Part shown: positions 1 to 3,792 of the stretch, piece by piece
Layout: each line of letters opens with the position of its first letter
Position numbering within the stretch: the first letter of the stretch is position 1
Assembly (NCBI GenBank): GCA_025353435.1
Contig: JANXQR010000566.1
Span: forward strand, 1 to 5,824
Direction of reading: 5' to 3'
Length of the DNA stretch: 5,824 nucleotides
From: Acidobacteriota bacterium
Lineage (GTDB): Bacteria > Acidobacteriota > Terriglobia > Terriglobales > Acidobacteriaceae
The notes under the pieces: generated by a model
Seen by the model: the letters and a program-made list of their open reading frames with translations, nothing else
The model's database searches: none
What the model was told of the DNA's origin: nothing
Program-made: the position numbers and the translations under genes

Positions 1-615
1 CGTGAATGGGATCGAAACGGCCTTGCGCACATTGCGGAAGATCTCGGTGATCTTAGGGAGGTCGCGCAGCAATCCCGAACCGCCGTTGCAGCCGACAACT
101 CGTTTCGCCGGGCAGCCAAGGTTCAGGTCTACCGTGTCGAACCCAGTGTCCTGAACAATCCGGGCGGCCTCCGCCAGCGTTTCGAAGTTCGAGCCAAATA
201 GTTGCGCCGCGATCGGGTGCTCATCCTCGTAGAAGGTGAGATAGCGCTTGCGTTTTGCTTCCCGCATCCGCGACAGCCCATCGGCCGAAGTGAACTCCGT
301 CATCAGCAGCCCACAGCCCGACTGTGCGTTCGTGACTTCTGCTTCAACCTGCGAGTGCCCAACTTCCGCGAAATCCGGGTGCCCCACCCTCGCGACGTCT
401 TTGTCTTTGTCGCTAGGGTGGGAGAAAAGGCTCGCGTGGCGGATAAACCGGCGAAACACGGTGTCAGTGACGCCTGCCATCGGCGCAAGCACGGTGGCGG
501 GATTCACCAGGACATTTCCGATGCGCATCTCCGCGGGCACTCGGATGCCCTCCGGCATCGCATGCTCCAGGGGATTGTCCCAGTCCTTCTTTACCGTGAA
601 TCCTTTTCCCGCCAT
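1..615 (-). CDS. dusB: tRNA-dihydrouridine synthase, DusB type (3' end outside window)
   Basis: This is an FMN-dependent enzyme of the Dus family, which reduces specific uridines in the tRNA D-loop to dihydrouridine using NAD(P)H in the cytoplasm. The first 205 codons are visible and the frame is open to the left edge, so the C-terminal part of the barrel and the helical domain are missing. Seen in the sequence: the FMN-barrel start LAPMAGVTDTVFRR (residues 43-56), MTEFTSADG (105-113), AAQLFGSN (136-143) and NLGCPAKRV (165-173). C168 in the GCP motif is the expected catalytic cysteine. The ATG at 615 is preceded by GGAG and lies nine bases after the stop of the upstream gene, so the two are probably cotranscribed. 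Residues 1-30 form a longer lead than the usual start near MRIGN (residue 30). Residues about 61-97 are an extra hydrophilic segment that contains a DNA palindrome (see separate entry). The family is certain; the B subtype is inferred from overall similarity. Confidence 0.93.
   Translation of the reverse strand, partial: MAGKGFTVKKDWDNPLEHAMPEGIRVPAEMRIGNVLVNPATVLAPMAGVTDTVFRRFIRHASLFSHPSDKDKDVARVGHPDFAEVGHSQVEAEVTNAQSGCGLLMTEFTSADGLSRMREAKRKRYLTFYEDEHPIAAQLFGSNFETLAEAARIVQDTGFDTVDLNLGCPAKRVVGCNGGSGLLRDLPKITEIFRNVRKAVSIPFT
383..422. repeat. REP-like inverted repeat inside dusB
   Basis: A left arm at 383-396 (CCCACCCTCGCGAC) and a right arm at 409-422 (GTCGCTAGGGTGGG) are complementary at 13 of 14 positions, with a 12-base T-rich loop between them. 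The element is read in frame as dusB residues 65-78. The hexamer GTGCCC also occurs as a direct repeat at 355-360 and 379-384, beside the left arm. Palindromes with CCCACCCT/AGGGTGGG arms are, from memory, common dispersed repeats in Acidobacteriota. There is only one copy in this window, so repeat-family membership is inference. Confidence 0.6.
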
Positions 616-624
616 GATTCTCCG

Positions 625-960
625 TTAGCTCGGAAGCTCCGACACCTCAAAAACAAAGGGCTGGCCGCGTGAGGTGGGGTCCCAGCCCGCCGTCATCGCC
701 TCTTGGATATGCTCCTGAACCTTTGCCGGGCTGATATTCACCACCACCCGGTCCGTGCGTATGTAGCCAATCTTTTGCGGCTTCACCGCTGGATATTCAA
801 GGTGCAGTTCGCGGCGAGTCAAATCGGCCAGACGCACATGAATCGCCAAACCCCGCCACTCGTCGGTCGTGGACCACTGTTGTTCGCGATGCAGGTTCCA
901 GATCAGCTTGAACTCTCCCATCGTCAATGCGTGTTCAATCTTCCGGTTGGCGCGAGGCAT
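625..960 (-). CDS. conserved-looking hypothetical protein, 111 aa, upstream of dusB
   Basis: I cannot assign a function. The product is a small soluble protein of 111 residues with no signal peptide, membrane segment or cysteine motif. The N-terminus is basic (MPRANRKIEH). A middle segment contains WRGLAIHVRLADLTRRELHL (about residues 35-54), and the C-terminus contains AGWDPTSRGQPFVFEV (about 91-106). Its mix of strand-like hydrophobics, charged residues and ordered Trp/Gly positions suggests a real folded protein rather than a chance frame. The stop lies nine bases before the dusB start, and the dusB ribosome binding site sits in that gap, so the two genes very likely share a transcript. 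The ATG at 960 has only a weak GGAA about five bases upstream. The frame stays open to about 1023 without a better ATG, and a later ATG at codon 14 is possible. Neighbourhood alone hints at a translation or tRNA link, but this is speculative. Confidence 0.75.
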   Translation of the reverse strand: MPRANRKIEHALTMGEFKLIWNLHREQQWSTTDEWRGLAIHVRLADLTRRELHLEYPAVKPQKIGYIRTDRVVVNISPAKVQEHIQEAMTAGWDPTSRGQPFVFEVSELPS

Positions 961-1032
961 ATAAGTTCCAGTTCCATCTCCGACAAGCGCAGATCGAGAA
1001 GGTAGCTTAAAAAAGAGGGCTCAAACACGCGT

Positions 1033-1056
1033 GGGCCTCCGCCACGGCGGAGGCCC
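1033..1056 (-). terminator. strong hairpin downstream of rpmE, probable terminator
   Basis: An 11-base perfect inverted repeat (GGGCCTCCGCC / GGCGGAGGCCC) with a two-base centre starts 28 bases after the rpmE stop. It reads identically in structure on both strands. On the rpmE strand, six consecutive U residues (1014-1009) follow, but 18 bases beyond the stem rather than immediately. The site is therefore not a textbook intrinsic terminator. It could terminate rpmE or act as a partial read-through or 3'-end protecting structure ahead of the hypothetical-dusB pair. Confidence 0.6.
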
Positions 1057-1084
1057 TTATCGCAAACACTTGCAAAAGCGCCGC

Positions 1085-1309
1085 TTACTTAGCGGTTTGG
1101 CTGTCGGCCTTGGCATACTTCCGGCGGAAACGCTCCACGCGTCCCGCGGTATCTACCAAGCGCTGCTTGCCAGTGAAAAATGGGTGGCAAACCGAGCAAA
1201 TTTCAACGTGAATGTCGCCCTTATGTGTCGATCGGGTCTCAAAATTGCTTCCGCATGCGCACATTACCCGCACTGCGGCGTAATTCGGGTGGATTTTTTC
1301 CTTCGGCAT
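1085..1309 (-). CDS. rpmE: 50S ribosomal protein L31
   Basis: Ribosomal protein L31 (bL31) of the large subunit, which bridges the central protuberance region to the small subunit. The 74-residue product has the family's normal length. It carries the start PKEKIHPNY, the RST segment (26-28), and the hallmark CHPFFTGKQR (41-50) and GRVERF (56-61). C17, C19, C38 and C41 are all present, so this is the zinc-binding 'C+' form rather than the zinc-free paralogue. The ATG at 1309 is preferred over an in-frame TTG at 1333. It gives the canonical MPKEKIHP start, and the proposed promoter places transcription initiation close to 1333, which leaves only a short leader. A purine-rich AGGAAAGG lies about 12 bases upstream, with GAGAG adjoining the start. 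The gene is divergent from the cytochrome gene and is followed by a strong hairpin. Confidence 0.96.
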   Translation of the reverse strand: MPKEKIHPNYAAVRVMCACGSNFETRSTHKGDIHVEICSVCHPFFTGKQRLVDTAGRVERFRRKYAKADSQTAK

Positions 1310-1340
1310 CTCTCGAAATGACCTTTCCTGCAATCAATCC

Positions 1341-1370
1341 ATTGTAGTTCCAACTCCGCTTCCTTGGCAA
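1341..1370 (-). promoter_or_regulatory. putative sigma-70 type promoter of rpmE
   Basis: On the minus strand TTGCCA (1370-1365) is separated by 18 bases from TACAAT (1346-1341). Each hexamer is close to the sigma-70 consensus. Initiation would fall near 1333-1335, giving a leader of about 25 bases that contains the AGGAAAGG upstream of the rpmE ATG. Position and direction fit rpmE. Confidence 0.55.
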
Positions 1371-1385
1371 TTCTCGCAATCACGC

Positions 1386-1412
1386 GTGACATAGCGCACA
1401 CTGGCCTATAAT
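1386..1412 (+). promoter_or_regulatory. putative promoter of the c-type cytochrome gene
   Basis: A perfect TATAAT lies at 1407-1412 with GTGACA (five of six matches to TTGACA) at 1386-1391. The 15-base spacer is shorter than the preferred 17, so the -35 assignment is less secure than the -10. Initiation near 1419 would give a leader of about 60 bases before the ATG at 1481. The element lies in the shared intergenic space with the divergent rpmE promoter, about 40 bases apart. Confidence 0.45.
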
Positions 1413-1480
1413 TGGGCTCGAAAAATAATTGACCAGCTGCTCGATGCCTTTCCTAGACACCTGCAACTGAGGAGACTACT

Positions 1481-1981
1481 ATGCGTAAGCCTTTGCTCCT
1501 CCTGTCCGCCGTCCTCATGTTTGGGTACGGTGCATTTCTGACAGCTCCCGCCCAGACCGGATCCGGACAGAATTCCTCCAAAACCAGCGGTGAAATCACT
1601 GCCCACGTCAAGACCATCTACAAGGTCGACTGCGCGCTATGTCACGGCGAAAAGGGAGACGGAAAAACTGACCTTGCCACTGGCATGGGGCTGACCTTGT
1701 CGGACTTCACCGACCCCAGAACGTTGCAGAGCAAGCCCGACGACCAACTATTCCAGCTGATTCGCAAAGGCAAGGACAAGATGCCGCCCGAGGAGGAAGG
1801 TCGAGCCAAGGACGCAGAAGTGCGCACCCTGATCGGCTACATCCGCAACATGTCCAAGGGCCAGCCGACCCCGGTCGATGCACCGGCGGCAGCGCAAGCC
1901 CCTGCACCGGATGCGGTGCCCGCCCCTGCGCCGGATGCTACGCCTACGCCGGCCCCGGCCAACCCTCCGAGTTCGCGATAG
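1481..1981 (+). CDS. secreted mono-heme c-type cytochrome with Pro/Ala-rich C-terminal tail
   Basis: A class I-like cytochrome c of 166 residues, expected to be exported by Sec and to carry one covalent heme in the periplasm or at the outer face of the inner membrane. An N-terminal signal peptide (RK, then a hydrophobic stretch to about residue 20) ends with TAPAQ, so cleavage after A24 is likely. There is no lipobox cysteine. The single heme motif is CALCH (C51, C54, H55), followed by GEKGDGK. M101 in KMPPE is the probable second axial iron ligand, and a C-terminal helix (about 111-124) completes the domain. Residues 128-166 are a low-complexity Pro/Ala tail with an APAPDA repeat, probably a disordered linker. 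An AGGAG six bases before the ATG is a good ribosome binding site. The redox partner is unknown because no oxidase or dehydrogenase gene is adjacent. The gene converges on the SGNH hydrolase gene. Confidence 0.92.
   Translation: MRKPLLLLSAVLMFGYGAFLTAPAQTGSGQNSSKTSGEITAHVKTIYKVDCALCHGEKGDGKTDLATGMGLTLSDFTDPRTLQSKPDDQLFQLIRKGKDKMPPEEEGRAKDAEVRTLIGYIRNMSKGQPTPVDAPAAAQAPAPDAVPAPAPDATPTPAPANPPSSR
1898..1945 (+). repeat. 24-bp tandem repeat, two copies, in the cytochrome tail
   Basis: The 17-base core GCCCCTGCaCCGGATGC at 1898-1914 recurs at 1922-1938 with one substitution (A to G), giving a period of 24 bases or eight codons. It encodes the repeated APAPDA unit of the C-terminal tail. The bases after each core are diverged. 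This indicates slippage or duplication expanding the linker. Confidence 0.7.
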
Positions 1982-1985
1982 ATTT

Positions 1986-2034
1986 CTTGCTGATCCGTGA
2001 GATCTTGGCGCCGGCCGGGATCTCAATCAGCAAG
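1986..2034. terminator. two-part hairpin between convergent genes
   Basis: An outer 9-bp stem CTTGCTGAT / ATCAGCAAG (1986-1994 with 2026-2034) encloses an inner 6-bp stem GAGATC / GATCTC (1999-2004 with 2019-2024) and a GC-rich loop. It spans the gap between the cytochrome stop and the hydrolase stop, and overlaps the last codons of the latter. There is no U-tract on either strand, so a bidirectional terminator is plausible from position and structure but not proven. Confidence 0.5.
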
Positions 2035-2835
2035 CGCCTTGGCGATTCCTGCCTCAACCAGTGGCGCCATAATGGCGTACCCTGCCAAATTAGGGTGCAC
2101 TCCATCCAATGACAGTAGGGAAGGGATTCCGTCGCGCCCGTCCTTCATGGCCGTGTGGTAGTCCACGTATACATATCCCTTTTCGGCAGCGTAGGACTTG
2201 ATCCATGCGTTGATTGCATTGATCTTAGGCGCTGGCTCCATCCCCGGATGCCAGGGAAAATCAAACGCCGGCAGCACCGAGCAAAGCACAACTCGAATGC
2301 CATTCGATTTTGCAATATCGGCCATGTCGGCAATGTTCGCTTCGGTTTGTTCAATGGTCATGGGGCCGGTGTTGCCGGCAACGTCATTGGTGCCCGCAAG
2401 TATAACCACCACCTTGGGTTGCAGATCAACCACATCCTGCCGGAAGCGCACCAGCATTTGCGGCGAAGTTTGCCCGCTGATACCCCTATTCACGTATGAG
2501 GGGGTTGTGGGGAAGGAGCCGTTGGGTCCGGTGAAGTGCCAGCCCTCGGTGATGGAGTCGCCCATGAAGACTACCCGTTTCTCTTCGGGAGTGGGTTTCG
2601 AAAGCTTCTCGTTCGCTTCCTTGAAGCGCGCCAGCCAGCCAAAATCGGTCAACAATTGCTTGTCGTGCGCCGACAATTCGGCGGTTGCGGGATGTGCCGG
2701 TGCGATGGCTGCCGGAGCGGGCACGGAGACCGCGGGCCTGTTGGACGGTTCCTGAGCCGCACCGGACCCGGCCGACAACAGGGTGGTTAAAAGTACGCCG
2801 GCGCCGATTGTCACCAGAAACAAAGAAATTCTCAC
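2023..2835 (-). CDS. secreted SGNH/GDSL-family hydrolase (lipase/esterase-like)
   Basis: An SGNH-fold hydrolase whose members cleave acyl esters of lipids, carbohydrates or related substrates; the substrate here cannot be read from the sequence. With the start chosen, 270 residues include a signal peptide (about 1-28, ending GSGAAQ), a Pro/Ala-rich linker (about 29-50) and the catalytic domain. The blocks are in order: block I FMGDSITEGW (nucleophile S94), block II NRGISGQTS (oxyanion G118), block III AGTND (N150), and block V DGVHPN with catalytic D244 and H247. All expected residues are present. The start is GTG at 2835 because GAGGGG (2847-2842) sits six bases upstream. An ATG at 2841 abuts that site with no spacing. 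A more distant ATG at 2913 would bury the signal peptide behind 24 extra residues. The gene converges with the cytochrome gene and is divergent from the DnaC-like gene. Confidence 0.92.
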   Translation of the reverse strand: MRISLFLVTIGAGVLLTTLLSAGSGAAQEPSNRPAVSVPAPAAIAPAHPATAELSAHDKQLLTDFGWLARFKEANEKLSKPTPEEKRVVFMGDSITEGWHFTGPNGSFPTTPSYVNRGISGQTSPQMLVRFRQDVVDLQPKVVVILAGTNDVAGNTGPMTIEQTEANIADMADIAKSNGIRVVLCSVLPAFDFPWHPGMEPAPKINAINAWIKSYAAEKGYVYVDYHTAMKDGRDGIPSLLSLDGVHPNLAGYAIMAPLVEAGIAKALAD

Positions 2836-2841
2836 AGGCAT

Positions 2842-2847
2842 CCCCTC
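2842..2847 (-). promoter_or_regulatory. ribosome binding site that decides the SGNH hydrolase start
   Basis: GAGGGG on the minus strand lies directly against the ATG at 2841 and exactly six bases before the GTG at 2835. Normal spacing for this motif favours the GTG. The resulting N-terminus (MRISLFLV) is a standard signal-peptide beginning. Confidence 0.5.
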
Positions 2848-2952
2848 AGCACTTGCGATTGATTCCACTCCCATGTCGGCAATGGCCCGCAGCGCGCCTC
2901 TGATTGTAAGCATTGGGGCTCATTTCTTGCTTTTCCACATTTCGGCCCGGGA

Positions 2953-3759
2953 ATGCACCGTAGCCCGGCGCGACCCGATACGCTAGGCTGGAAACAGACA
3001 GTGGTGACTTGTTCCATTTGCGGTGGTGTAGGGCTGGTACGCGTCGTATCGTCTGCGGGACTGTGGGTCTCCCGGCCCTGCGAGTGCCAGGAGATGCAGC
3101 GGGAAGAGCGCCGCGTGATCGCCGCGCGAATTCCCGAACGCTATCGCCATTGCACGCTTGACAGTTTTGAAACAAGGTTCGAGGGAGCCGACTCATCGCT
3201 TGGCCGGGCCCATTTGACCGCTCGCGCCTTTGTTGAGGGGTACCCGGTTGAAACTGCCGGCCGCGGATTGCTGTTTGTGGGCACGATTGGTGCCGGAAAG
3301 ACGCATCTCGCCACCGGAGTCCTGCAACGGCTCATCAGGGAAAGAGGCGTGAAGGGCCTCTTTTGCGACTACCGCGACCTTCTCAAGAGCATTCAAAACA
3401 GTTACAACTCATCGGTAAATGTTACGGAGCTGGAATTGCTTCAGCCAGTGTTTGCAGCCGAAGTCCTCGTCATCGACGATTTAGGGGCGCAAAAGCCCAA
3501 CGAATGGCTGTGGGATACCGTGGCGCTGGTCTTGAACACACGCTACAACAAGAACCTGTCCACGATCGTGACCACCAATTATCCCGATCTGGCGGCAGGC
3601 GAGGGTGCCAAGACCGATGTCGAACGCGCCGCCCGAGAACAAACGCTCGGTGACCGTATCGGCGACCGCATGCGTTCCCGCCTCTCCGAGATGTGCATGC
3701 CTGTGGAAGTGAAGGGCAAGGACTTCCGCCAGTCGGTCAAGCGCGCCCGCTTCGGCTGA
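2953..3759 (+). CDS. DnaC/DnaI/IstB-like AAA+ ATPase with N-terminal Cys4 motif
   Basis: An ATPase of the DnaC/DnaI helicase-loader and IstB group of AAA+ proteins; these remodel DnaB-type helicases or transposase-DNA complexes. The 268 residues include an N-terminal zinc-finger-like segment, CSIC (C20, C23) with CEC (C43, C45). A linker containing IPERYRHCTLDSFE (about 60-73) follows, resembling DnaI/DnaC proteins. Then come Walker A GTIGAGKT (110-117), Walker B VLVIDDLG (171-178), sensor-1 TTNYP (N209) and an arginine-rich GDRIGDRMRSRL (233-244) with the probable Arg finger. All ATPase motifs are intact. The start is uncertain. The ATG at 2953 has no clear ribosome binding site, and GTG codons at 3001 or 3004, just before the cysteine motif and after GGAAA, are reasonable alternatives. 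No transposase or inverted repeats are nearby, so a replication role is more likely than an IS21 helper, but this is inference. Confidence 0.88.
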   Translation: MHRSPARPDTLGWKQTVVTCSICGGVGLVRVVSSAGLWVSRPCECQEMQREERRVIAARIPERYRHCTLDSFETRFEGADSSLGRAHLTARAFVEGYPVETAGRGLLFVGTIGAGKTHLATGVLQRLIRERGVKGLFCDYRDLLKSIQNSYNSSVNVTELELLQPVFAAEVLVIDDLGAQKPNEWLWDTVALVLNTRYNKNLSTIVTTNYPDLAAGEGAKTDVERAAREQTLGDRIGDRMRSRLSEMCMPVEVKGKDFRQSVKRARFG

Positions 3760-3781
3760 TCAACGCCGATCGCGAGCGCGC
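3741..3781. terminator. imperfect hairpin between convergent genes
   Basis: The left arm 3741-3756 (GCGCGC, CGC, CGGC blocks) pairs with the right arm 3765-3781 (GCCG, CGC, GCGCGC blocks), with one mismatch and a small internal loop. The apical loop TGATCAAC includes the stop codon of the ATPase gene. The structure fills most of the gap before the peptidase stop at 3793. It has no U-tract, so a bidirectional terminator role is inferred from position only. Confidence 0.4.
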
Positions 3782-3792
3782 CAGTCCCATTC

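Noticed and set aside
202..672. Plus-strand frame of 156 codons (and an overlapping one of 126) over the dusB region
   Set aside because: The minus frame through this region encodes clear DusB motifs. These plus-strand products are compositional shadows.
1310..1333. TTG at 1333 as the rpmE start
   Set aside because: It would add eight residues not typical of L31 and coincides with the predicted transcription start. The ATG at 1309 gives the normal MPKEKIHP N-terminus.
1429..1457. TTGACC as the -35 of a second cytochrome promoter
   Set aside because: The hexamer at the right distance (CCTAGA) is a poor -10 match. The TATAAT upstream is a better candidate.
2198..2755. 185-codon open frame on the plus strand, opposite the SGNH hydrolase gene
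   Set aside because: It is a shadow of the hydrolase codons. No domain is visible and the opposite frame carries all four SGNH blocks.
2953..3759. IS21-type insertion sequence centred on the IstB-like ATPase
   Set aside because: No IstA transposase, terminal inverted repeats or target duplications are seen, and intact unrelated genes lie close on both sides.
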